The position numbers were made by a program, and so were the translations under genes. DNA of 64,000 nt from Roseovarius sp. SCSIO 43702 (GTDB lineage: Bacteria > Pseudomonadota > Alphaproteobacteria > Rhodobacterales > Rhodobacteraceae), in the NCBI RefSeq assembly GCF_019599045.1, contig NZ_CP080623.1, positions 2,688,501 through 2,752,500 of the forward strand, written 5' to 3'. Below, piece by piece: positions 57,528 to 64,000 of this stretch. Under the pieces are notes generated by a model. The model did no database searches. It was not told the DNA's origin and saw nothing but the letters and a program-made list of their open reading frames with translations. Each line of letters begins with the position of its first letter. Positions within the stretch are counted from its first letter, which is position 1.

Positions 57528-58847
57528 CTAATCGCCCGACGCCCGTTCGAGCGCGGGATATCTCAGCCCAAGCGTCACGCCCCGCGCCACGAAACTGATG
57601 AGAAGCGCGCACCACAAGCCATGATTGCCGAGCGTCGGCACCAGTGCCAGGGCTGCCAGCACGTAGATCAACAGGCTCACCGCCATCATGTCGCGCATGT
57701 CGGCCGAGCGGGTCGCGCCGATGAAGATGCCGTCGAACATCCACGCCGCAAGACCCACGAGAGGCGCGGCCACCATGTAGGGCAGGAAGACACGGGCCGC
57801 CTCGCGCACCTCGGGCGCGGTGGTCATCACGTCGATGATCGCGCCCCCGGCCAGCGCGAAGGCGAGCGCCAGGCACAGGTTCGATCCGAACGCCCATTGC
57901 GAGGCGACGATCGCCGCGCGCCGCACCCGGGACCGGTCACGCGCCCCGAAGGCCTGTCCCACCAGCGCCTCCGCGGCGAAGGCGAAGCCGTCCATCGCGT
58001 AGGCGGTCACGCTCAGGAATTGCATCAACACCTGGTTCGCGGCCAGCGTCACGTCGCCGAACCAGCCGCCGAGCAGCAGGAACGAGACGAAGATCGTCTG
58101 GATCATGAGCGAACGCAGCAGGATATCCATGTTGACCGCCGTCATGTTCGACAAGGCGTCGGCGTCGAAGACGCGCGGCCAATCGCGCCAGGCGGGCACC
58201 CGGAACGCATCACGGCAAAGCCAGAACCCGAGGGCAAGCCCGCTCCACTCGGCCATGAATGTGGCGACTGCCACGCCCTCGACGCCCCAGCCGAGTCCCA
58301 GCACGAACCAGAGGTCGAGCACGATGTTGAGCCCGTTCATCCAGACCTGGAGCATCAGAACCGCGCCCGTCCGCTCGAGCGCGACGAGCCAGCCCGTGAT
58401 GCCGTAGATCGCGATCATTGCGGGCGCGCTCCAGACGCGGATGGCCATGTAGTCGCGGGCCAGCCCCTCGACCTCCGCGCTGGCCGGCGAGACCCGGAAG
58501 GCGGCCCAGAAGATCGGCCATTGCAGGACGATGATGGCCGCGCCGGCTCCCAGCCCGATCATCAGCGCGCGCGTGAGCATCGCGGCCACCTCGCCCGTGC
58601 GCCCGGCACCCTGCGCCTGGCTCGTGAGACCCGTCGTGCCCATCCGCAGGAAGCCGAAGATCCAGTAGATCGCGGTCAGGATGATGGCGCCCACACCCAC
58701 GGCGCCGATCGGCGCCGCCTCGCCCAGCTGGCCCACGACGCCCGTGTCCACCACGCCCAGGATCGGGACCGTGGCGTTCGAGATGACGATGGGAAAGGCG
58801 ATGCGCGCGACGCGCCCATGCGTGATGGGCCGCGCCGGTTCAGCCAT
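57528..58847 (-). CDS. MATE family efflux transporter
   Basis: A 439-residue multidrug/toxic-compound exporter with 12 predicted helices in two bundles. The N-terminus ITHGRVARIAFPIVISNATV, then ILGVVDTGVVGQLGEAAPIG, matches the DinF/NorM group, and GLTSQAQGAGRTGEVAAML is the conserved first-bundle block. These proteins exchange cations with Na+ or H+. The gene overlaps the thioesterase upstream by 8 bases, so the three minus-strand genes here form one unit. Substrate is unknown. Confidence 0.93.
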   Translation of the reverse strand: MAEPARPITHGRVARIAFPIVISNATVPILGVVDTGVVGQLGEAAPIGAVGVGAIILTAIYWIFGFLRMGTTGLTSQAQGAGRTGEVAAMLTRALMIGLGAGAAIIVLQWPIFWAAFRVSPASAEVEGLARDYMAIRVWSAPAMIAIYGITGWLVALERTGAVLMLQVWMNGLNIVLDLWFVLGLGWGVEGVAVATFMAEWSGLALGFWLCRDAFRVPAWRDWPRVFDADALSNMTAVNMDILLRSLMIQTIFVSFLLLGGWFGDVTLAANQVLMQFLSVTAYAMDGFAFAAEALVGQAFGARDRSRVRRAAIVASQWAFGSNLCLALAFALAGGAIIDVMTTAPEVREAARVFLPYMVAAPLVGLAAWMFDGIFIGATRSADMRDMMAVSLLIYVLAALALVPTLGNHGLWCALLISFVARGVTLGLRYPALERASGD

Positions 58848-59352
58848 CCTGCCGGGGCATCAGGAAATGCCCTTGCGCCTGCGCGAAGGGGCGCTCGCGG
58901 TTGTCTTGCCACGCCTCGACATGGACCGAGCCATAGCGCCGCCCCGAGCGCGTCACACGGGCGCGCGCATAGGCATCACGCGGCAAGCCCGAGCGCAGGT
59001 AATCCACCGTGAAGTCGATGGTGCGCGGCAGGCGCGGCATCGTGCCGCCCGCCATCGCCTCTGCATCCACCTCGCCGCTCTCGATCAGCGGCCAGAGCGT
59101 CGCCCAGCTCAACCCGATGATCGCCGTCGTCTCGAGAAAGGCCGCCGTCGCGCCGCCGTGCAGCGCGGGCAGAAGGGGGTTGCCGATCAGCTTGTCGTCA
59201 TAGGGCATCAGCGCCGTGAGCTCGTCACCCCGCCGCTCGAACACGATGCCGAGGAAGCGGATGTAGGGCACGCCCTCGACCAGCGCGGCTAGGGCCGCGT
59301 CGCGCCGTTGCTTCACCTGCTGCACCGGCTCGGGTTTTCTCGGTCCGCTCAT
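58840..59352 (-). CDS. PaaI-like hotdog-fold thioesterase
   Basis: A 170-residue hotdog-fold protein. The core has PLLPALHGGATAAFLETTAI, the usual HGG segment of PaaI-type thioesterases, followed by RTIDFTVDYLRSGLPRDAYA and RYGSVHVEAWQDN. Such enzymes hydrolyse acyl-CoAs, often aryl- or medium-chain types. The stop codon overlaps the MATE start and the start overlaps the second hotdog gene by 4 bases. Substrate is unknown. Confidence 0.9.
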   Translation of the reverse strand: MSGPRKPEPVQQVKQRRDAALAALVEGVPYIRFLGIVFERRGDELTALMPYDDKLIGNPLLPALHGGATAAFLETTAIIGLSWATLWPLIESGEVDAEAMAGGTMPRLPRTIDFTVDYLRSGLPRDAYARARVTRSGRRYGSVHVEAWQDNRERPFAQAQGHFLMPRQDG

Positions 59353-59789
59353 GGCCCCCCCTGCACGGTGAATGTCCCGGTCGCGGTCGCGACGGGACGG
59401 TCATCGTCGCCATCCGTGGCGGTGGCGCGCACGAAGGCCACGCTTCGGGTGATGTGGTGGCATTCGGCCCGCACGCGGATGGTGGCGCGCGGCGTCGCGG
59501 GACGCATGTAGTCGATCCTGAGCCCGATCGTCGCCGTCGCGCCCATCAGCCTCGGATGCGACATCGCGGCCGCCCCGCAGGCGGTGTCCATCAGGGCGCT
59601 CACCGCGCCGCCGTGGATCACGCCGGTCTCCGGGTCGCCCACCAGGTCCTCGCGCCAGGGCATCGACATGATCGCCACGCCACCCCCCATGTCCTCGGGC
59701 TCCATCCCGAGGGCAACGGCATGGGGCAGCGCGGAAAAGAACTTGCGCGCCTTCTCGAGCCGTGCGGCGGCGTCGCGCTTGTCGGTCAT
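59349..59789 (-). CDS. PaaI-like hotdog-fold thioesterase
   Basis: A 146-residue hotdog-fold protein and a paralogue of the next gene. It contains DPETGVIHGGAVSALMDTAC with the HGG motif and Asp in the following helix, then LRIDYMRPATPRATIRVRAE and ITRSVAFVRATATDGD. It is the first gene of the hotdog-hotdog-MATE unit. I chose the ATG at 59789 (MTDKRDAAARLEKARKFF); the longer frame upstream is not conserved-looking. Confidence 0.9.
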   Translation of the reverse strand: MTDKRDAAARLEKARKFFSALPHAVALGMEPEDMGGGVAIMSMPWREDLVGDPETGVIHGGAVSALMDTACGAAAMSHPRLMGATATIGLRIDYMRPATPRATIRVRAECHHITRSVAFVRATATDGDDDRPVATATGTFTVQGGP

Positions 59790-59958
59790 GGCGGTCACGC
59801 TCCGCGTCCTGGGGTCCGGTCGCGCCTTCAATAATCCCATCCGGACCCGTTCGCCACCTCGAATGCGGCCGATCCCGGCCGCGGGGGTTTATTCGGTCCC
59901 GGATTTGGGGCAAGCTGGGGCTCCGACACACCTTTTCCCCTCCACCGGGGCAATCGCC

Positions 59959-60333
59959 ATGTCCGACAAACGCCTGTCACTCAAGGAAATGTGCGCGAAA
60001 TTCGATGTGACGCCGCGCACCCTGCGCTACTACGAGTATATCGAGCTTCTCGAGCCGGAGCGCGAGGGCCGCTCGCGCTTCTACGGCCCGCGCGAACGTG
60101 CGCGCATGACCCTCATCCTGCGTGGCCGGAAATGGGGCTTCTCGCTCGAGGAGATCCGCCAATGGCTCCTGATCTACGAAAGCGAGGGCACCGAGGCCCA
60201 GATGCGAAGCCTGATCGAGCTTGCCGACCGTCAGCTCGAGGACTTGGCCCGGCAGCACCGGCAACTGTCCGAAGCCATGACCGAGCTGCGCGAGATGCGC
60301 GACAAGGTAGCGGGCGACTTGCCCGACACATGA
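59959..60333 (+). CDS. MerR family transcriptional regulator
   Basis: A 124-residue regulator. The winged helix-turn-helix ([20 protein letters not shown]) is followed by the ERARMTLILRGRKWGFSLEE block and a coiled-coil dimerisation helix (LIELADRQLEDLARQHRQLS). No metal-binding cysteines are present, so it is not of the metal-sensing type. It is a close paralogue of the regulator at 61657-62067 (VTPRTLR[YF]YE and FSLEEIRQ[WL]L shared). It ends just before a terminator and the convergent PRC-barrel gene. Confidence 0.92.
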   Translation: MSDKRLSLKEMCAKFDVTPRTLRYYEYIELLEPEREGRSRFYGPRERARMTLILRGRKWGFSLEEIRQWLLIYESEGTEAQMRSLIELADRQLEDLARQHRQLSEAMTELREMRDKVAGDLPDT

Positions 60334-60346
60334 CCCGCGCAACAGA

Positions 60347-60374
60347 AAAGGCGGCCGCAACCGCGACCGCCTTT
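60347..60374. terminator. Terminator between MerR and the PRC-barrel gene
   Basis: AAAGGCGG (60347-60354) pairs with CCGCCTTT (60367-60374), with an inner CGC/GCG pairing. T or A runs flank both sides, so it can act in both directions between these convergent genes. Confidence 0.7.
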
Positions 60375-60394
60375 CCCTGTTCATGCTCTGAAAC

Positions 60395-61429
60395 TTAGCC
60401 GTCGAATTCGGGCTGCGCCTCGAGCTTCTCTTCGGTCGAGTCGATATAGACCCTCAGGTCATCGCCTTCACCGCGCAGGATCTGCAGTTCGTCGAAGGTC
60501 ACGGCGATCTCCTTCTCGCCGATCCCGAGGAAGCCACCCACGTTGATGACGGCCTGCTGGACCTTGCCGTTTTCATCGAGCACGAGATCACCGACCTCGC
60601 CGACGCTCTCGTCGTTGATGCCATAGACCGACTGGCCGACCAGCGCATCCGAGGTCAGTTCCTCGACCTTGGTCACCTCGGCATAGCCTTCACGCTCGAC
60701 ATTCGGGCGCGTCAGCATCGGGCGATCCATTGCCGTTTCGGTGCCGGCCTCGCTTTCGAGATTCTGCTCTGCGTTCTCGGCAGTCTGCTCGGCTTCGTCC
60801 GCCGCACTTTCGGCAGTCTGCTCGGCTTCGTCCGCGGCGTTCTCGGCGCTCTGCTCCGCTTCTTCCGCAGCATTCTCCATGTTCTGCTCTGCGTTCTCGG
60901 CGGTCTGCTCCGCGTCGTCCGCCGCGTTCTCGGCCATCTGTTCGGCCTCGGGCTCGGCGTTGACAGTGCCGTCGGTGTCGGCATTCTCCATGCCGTCACG
61001 CTCGCGTTCGACACCCGGCGCGTTTTCAAGCTCTTCCTGGGACACGTTCACGACCAGGAACCGGCCCGCGCCCTCGCCTTTCTCATGCAGAACCTTGATC
61101 TGCTCCATGGGCAGCGCGACGTTCTTTTCGCCGATGCCGAGGAAGCCGCCGACGCCGATGATGGCGACCTGCACTTCGCCCTCGGAGTTGACGATGAGAT
61201 CGTTGATTTCGCCGATGTTATCCCACTCGCTCGTCGCTTCCGCTTCGATCTCGGTTTCCGCGGCCATCTCCTGCTCGGAGCTGTAGACGCGCATCCCGAT
61301 CAGGTCCGATGCGTAGAAATCGGTCTCGGCGTTGTACTCATATGCGCCCATCGCGTCGTGGTTCTCGGCATAGGCCGTGCCACCGCTCAGGACGAGAGCT
61401 GTTGCAGCTGTTGTCAAAAGACGTTTCAT
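60395..61429 (-). CDS. Exported two-PRC-barrel protein with acidic repeat linker
   Basis: A 344-residue exported protein (signal peptide MKRLLTTAATALVLSGGTAYA). Two PRC-barrel domains lie at about residues 38-130 and 250-340; each ends with the block VGGFLGIGEK. Between them (about residues 158-226) is a low-complexity acidic segment made of near-perfect 11-residue units such as AADEAEQTAES and AADEAEQTAEN. The protein is related to the single-domain PRC-barrel protein at the start of the window. It probably sits in the periplasm or surface. No function is known. Confidence 0.88.
   Translation of the reverse strand: MKRLLTTAATALVLSGGTAYAENHDAMGAYEYNAETDFYASDLIGMRVYSSEQEMAAETEIEAEATSEWDNIGEINDLIVNSEGEVQVAIIGVGGFLGIGEKNVALPMEQIKVLHEKGEGAGRFLVVNVSQEELENAPGVERERDGMENADTDGTVNAEPEAEQMAENAADDAEQTAENAEQNMENAAEEAEQSAENAADEAEQTAESAADEAEQTAENAEQNLESEAGTETAMDRPMLTRPNVEREGYAEVTKVEELTSDALVGQSVYGINDESVGEVGDLVLDENGKVQQAVINVGGFLGIGEKEIAVTFDELQILRGEGDDLRVYIDSTEEKLEAQPEFDG
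60752..60958 (-). repeat. In-gene acidic 11-residue repeats
   Basis: The coding region for residues 158-226 of the PRC-barrel protein contains repeated 33-base units encoding AADEAEQTAE(N/S)-like peptides, with shortened AEQNMEN and AEQNLES variants between. The period of 11 and strong helix propensity suggest a long amphipathic alpha-helix or coiled-coil-like rod. Confidence 0.85.
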
Positions 61430-61554
61430 TGTTACCTCCGTTACGTGTCACTTCGAAACTCGTGATCATCCAACGTGGAAACATGCGGGCTGTTCCGCCC
61501 CCGCTCACGTTTTTTTGAGATCGCGCGAGCAATCGCCCCGGGAGGGGCTTGAAA

Positions 61555-61586
61555 TTGACGCAACGTAGCACTTACGTAAACGTCAA
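61555..61586. promoter_or_regulatory. Dyad operator upstream of the MerR regulator
   Basis: TTGACG (61555-61560) and CGTCAA (61581-61586) bound a 32-base dyad with inner CGTA and CTTACGTAAACG; TTACGTAA (61572-61579) is a perfect palindrome. It lies about 75 bases upstream of the MerR start. This resembles sites I recall for LiuR-type MerR regulators. Binding is inferred. Confidence 0.5.
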
Positions 61587-61656
61587 TCGACCTTTATGGT
61601 GCCGCTCGACCTTCCTCGACCGGGCGCCACACCCCCGTGACCACAGGACAGAAACG

Positions 61657-62067
61657 ATGACCAGCACAGACCAGGAATTCACCACCATCCGCGAGATGTG
61701 CGACACGTTCGACGTGACGCCGCGCACCTTGCGTTTCTACGAACAGAAAGAGCTTCTCGCGCCGCGCCGCGAGGGACAGAAGCGCCTTTTCACGCGCCGC
61801 GACCGCGCCCGGCTCAAGCTCATCCTGCGTGGCAAGCGCTTCGGCTTCAGTCTCGAGGAGATTCGTCAGCTTCTCGATCTCTACGATACGGGCGATCAGC
61901 AATATACCCAGATGAAAGAGACGCTCGCCGTGGCCTCCGAACGCCTCGCGGCGATGCAGGCGCAGCGCGACGAGCTCGATCAGGCCATCGACGATCTGCG
62001 CGAACAGATGGATTGGGTGCGCAATATCCTGCGCTCCATCGAGCCGGCCACGAAGGCCGCGGAATAA
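61657..62067 (+). CDS. MerR family transcriptional regulator (LiuR-like)
   Basis: A 136-residue regulator. The helix-turn-helix [20 protein letters not shown] is followed by [20 protein letters not shown] and [20 protein letters not shown], then a C-terminal coiled coil. No cysteine ligands are present. It lies 26 bases upstream of an acyl-CoA dehydrogenase on the same strand. MerR regulators of the LiuR group control acyl-CoA or branched-chain amino-acid breakdown genes, which fits this context (inference). CACAGGACA precedes the ATG at 61657. Confidence 0.92.
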   Translation: MTSTDQEFTTIREMCDTFDVTPRTLRFYEQKELLAPRREGQKRLFTRRDRARLKLILRGKRFGFSLEEIRQLLDLYDTGDQQYTQMKETLAVASERLAAMQAQRDELDQAIDDLREQMDWVRNILRSIEPATKAAE

Positions 62068-62093
62068 TCAAGACCGACAGAGGACAAGACGCC

Positions 62094-63866
62094 ATGCCCC
62101 GCTACACCGCCCCCGTCAAAGACATGCAATTCATTCTTCACGACATGCTTGACGTGTCATCGGACAAGACGCCGGGCTATGGCGAGCTCGATCGCGATTT
62201 CACGTCCGCCGTGCTCGACGAGGCGGGCAAGCTGGCCTCCGAGGTCCTGTCCCCGCTCAACGTCGTCGGCGACACCGAGGGGTGCCACCTCGAGAACGGC
62301 GTCGTGCGCACGCCCACGGGCTTCAAGGCGGCCTTCGACCAGGTGCGCGAGGGCGGCTGGACCGCGCTCGACCTGCCCGAGGAGTTCGGCGGACAGAACA
62401 TGCCGTATATCCTCGCCACCGCGGTGGGCGAGATGTTCTCGGGCGCCAACCAGGCCTTCACCATGTACCAGGGCCTGACCCACGGCGCGGCCTCGGCGAT
62501 CCTCGCCCATGGCACCGATGACCAGAAACAGACCTACCTGCCCAACATGGCCTCCTGCGAATGGACCGGCACCATGAACCTGACCGAGCCGCATTGCGGC
62601 ACCGACCTCGGCCTCATGCGCACCAAGGCCGAGCCGCAGGATGACGGCAGCTACGCGATCACCGGGCAGAAGATCTTCATCTCGTCGGGCGAACATGACA
62701 TGGCCGACAACATCATCCACCTCGTGCTGGCCAAGATCCCCGGCGGCCCCGAGGGCATCAAGGGCGTCTCGCTCTTCATCGTGCCGAAGTTCCTCGTGAA
62801 CGACGATGGCAGCCTCGGCGAGCGCAACGGCGTCTCCTGCGGCAAGATCGAGGAGAAGATGGGCATCCACGGCAACTCGACCTGCGTGATGAACTACGAC
62901 GGCGCCAAGGGCTGGCTCCTGGGCGAGGAGCACAAGGGCATGCGCGCCATGTTCACCATGATGAACGAGGCCCGCATCGGCGTCGGGATGCAGGGCGTGG
63001 CCCAGGCCGAGGTCGCCTACCAGAACGCGCTCGACTACGCCAAGGACCGGCTCCAGGGGCGTGCCGTCACCGGCGCCGAGAATCCCGACGGCCCCGCCGA
63101 CCCGCTCATCGTGCATCCCGACATCCGCCGCAGCCTCATGGACCAGAAGAGCTTTGCCGAGGGCGCGCGCGCCTTCCTGCTCTGGGGCTCGCAGCTCATC
63201 GACCGGGCCCATCGCGGCGGCGACGAGGACGCGCATGGCATGATTTCCCTGCTCACCCCCGTCATCAAGGGCTTCCTTACCGACGAGGGCTACGACATGA
63301 CCGTGCAGGCCCAGCAGATCTATGGCGGTCACGGCTATATCGAGGAATGGGGCATGTCGCAGTTCACCCGCGACGCCCGCATCGCCATGATCTACGAGGG
63401 CGCGAACGGTGTGCAGGCGCTCGACCTCGTGGGCCGCAAGCTCGCCCAGGACGGCGGCAAGCACGTCATGGCCTTCTTCGACATGGTCAAGACCTTCTGC
63501 AAGGAGAATGACGGCGAGCCCATGGCCGACTTCGTGGAACCGCTCAAATCCGCGTCCAAGGATCTTCAGGCGGCCGGCATGTTCTTCATGCAGAACGGCA
63601 TGAAGAACCCCAACGCGGCACTTGCGGGCTCGACCGACTTCATGCACCTCTTCGGCCATGTCTGCCTCGGCCTCATGTGGGCGCATATGGCGAAAGCGGC
63701 GCAGGCGGCACTGGCCCGCGGTGACGGCGACGCCGATTTCCTCGAGGCCAAGCTCGCCACCGCGCGCTACTACATGACCCGCCGCCTGCCCGCCACGAAG
63801 ATGCATCTCGCGCGCATCGAAAGCGGGGCGGACCCGGTGATGACCCTCGCCGCGGAGCAGTTCTGA
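62094..63866 (+). CDS. Acyl-CoA dehydrogenase
   Basis: A 590-residue flavoprotein, longer than 380-residue acyl-CoA dehydrogenases and of the class with an extra C-terminal domain. It has a non-canonical N-terminal region ([20 protein letters not shown]), the FAD-domain blocks [33 protein letters not shown] and [14 protein letters not shown], the [20 protein letters not shown] loop, and a C-terminal AYDMTVQ-like helix domain. The catalytic Glu is probably in [18 protein letters not shown]. Substrate could be a medium- or long-chain or branched acyl-CoA. The MerR gene upstream probably regulates it. Confidence 0.95.
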   Translation: MPRYTAPVKDMQFILHDMLDVSSDKTPGYGELDRDFTSAVLDEAGKLASEVLSPLNVVGDTEGCHLENGVVRTPTGFKAAFDQVREGGWTALDLPEEFGGQNMPYILATAVGEMFSGANQAFTMYQGLTHGAASAILAHGTDDQKQTYLPNMASCEWTGTMNLTEPHCGTDLGLMRTKAEPQDDGSYAITGQKIFISSGEHDMADNIIHLVLAKIPGGPEGIKGVSLFIVPKFLVNDDGSLGERNGVSCGKIEEKMGIHGNSTCVMNYDGAKGWLLGEEHKGMRAMFTMMNEARIGVGMQGVAQAEVAYQNALDYAKDRLQGRAVTGAENPDGPADPLIVHPDIRRSLMDQKSFAEGARAFLLWGSQLIDRAHRGGDEDAHGMISLLTPVIKGFLTDEGYDMTVQAQQIYGGHGYIEEWGMSQFTRDARIAMIYEGANGVQALDLVGRKLAQDGGKHVMAFFDMVKTFCKENDGEPMADFVEPLKSASKDLQAAGMFFMQNGMKNPNAALAGSTDFMHLFGHVCLGLMWAHMAKAAQAALARGDGDADFLEAKLATARYYMTRRLPATKMHLARIESGADPVMTLAAEQF

Positions 63867-63968
63867 CGGCATGATGGGCAGAAGACCCATCCGACGCGTC
63901 CGGCGGGCAGATGTCCAGCCGGGCGCCCGGGATGGGAAGGACGCATACCTCACGCGAAGGACCGGACC

Positions 63969-64000
63969 ATGCCGAAACGCTTCCGCCTGACCCGCCGCTT
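63969..64000 (+). CDS. Start of an unknown gene, cut by the window end
   Basis: An ATG at 63969 opens a frame reading MPKRFRLTRR to the end of the window, with GAAGGACCGG a few bases upstream. Only ten codons are visible, so the call is uncertain. Confidence 0.3.
   Translation, partial: MPKRFRLTRR

Overview
The window is a GC-rich, gene-dense chromosomal segment with about 70 protein genes and no rRNA, tRNA, CRISPR array, phage or insertion sequence that I could recognise. Gene content points to an alphaproteobacterium of the Rhodobacterales (Rhodobacter/Roseobacter group). The pointers are a GapR/DUF2312 protein, the NDUFA12-MlaD-DUF2155 cluster, DUF1150 beside a small Hsp20, an L9 protein with a long acidic tail, an ScfR-type short-chain-acyl regulator, and Rhodobacterales-style FliM and PRC-barrel proteins. 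This placement is inferred from family knowledge, not from a search.

Layout. 1-2.7 kb: exported PRC-barrel protein, then acpP, fabG and fabD (fatty acid synthesis, minus strand). 2.9-5.4 kb: a cytochrome b561-YceI fusion facing a separate periplasmic YceI, and a small membrane protein. 5.6-6.9 kb: rpsF-rpsR-rplI. 7-9 kb: D-amino-acid dehydrogenase, GapR and a small membrane protein. 9-11.3 kb: a full-length but catalytically degenerate FadB/FadJ-like protein. 11.5-17.5 kb (minus): ScfR regulator, single-domain response regulator, small membrane protein, SSF-transporter/histidine-kinase hybrid and a FliM-like protein. 17.6-25 kb (plus): a five-gene LIV/urea-type ABC importer followed by acetyl-CoA synthetase. 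25.4-28 kb: accB, accC and aat.

27.9-31.4 kb (minus): DUF2155, MlaD, NDUFA12, clpX and clpP. 31.5-33.6 kb: a TrkA/KtrA and TrkH/KtrB potassium uptake pair. 33.6-35.3 kb: an orphan Fe(III)-type ABC permease with an apparent AUC start. 35.6-41.2 kb: a five-gene peptide/opine-type ABC importer. 41.2-43.7 kb: modABC. 43.9-46 kb: Nudix hydrolase, DUF1178, SDR and ACT proteins. 46-46.7 kb: DUF1150 and Hsp20. 46.9-48.8 kb: DUF465, purE, purK. 48.8-50.7 kb: a lone PhnM-like amidohydrolase and a lipase-like hydrolase. 50.9-53.2 kb: parC. 53.3-57.5 kb: SH3b protein, SDR, then the tightly coupled run DUF952-pyrD-arsC-like-signal-peptidase-like. 57.5-59.8 kb (minus): MATE exporter and two hotdog thioesterases. 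60-63.9 kb: two paralogous MerR regulators flanking a repeat-containing PRC-barrel protein, then an acyl-CoA dehydrogenase.

How it fits together. The most coherent accessory module is 11.5-25 kb: a short-chain-acyl regulator and a transporter-like sensor kinase transcribed divergently from an uptake system and acetyl-CoA synthetase, followed by acetyl-CoA carboxylase subunits. It looks like a sense-import-activate-carboxylate unit for a small organic acid. The most unusual items are two inverted copies of a 12-bp-unit intergenic repeat about 17 kb apart, the degenerate FadB-like protein, a signal-peptidase-like protein lacking its catalytic serine, and the potential AUC start. Much of the rest is ordinary housekeeping sequence.
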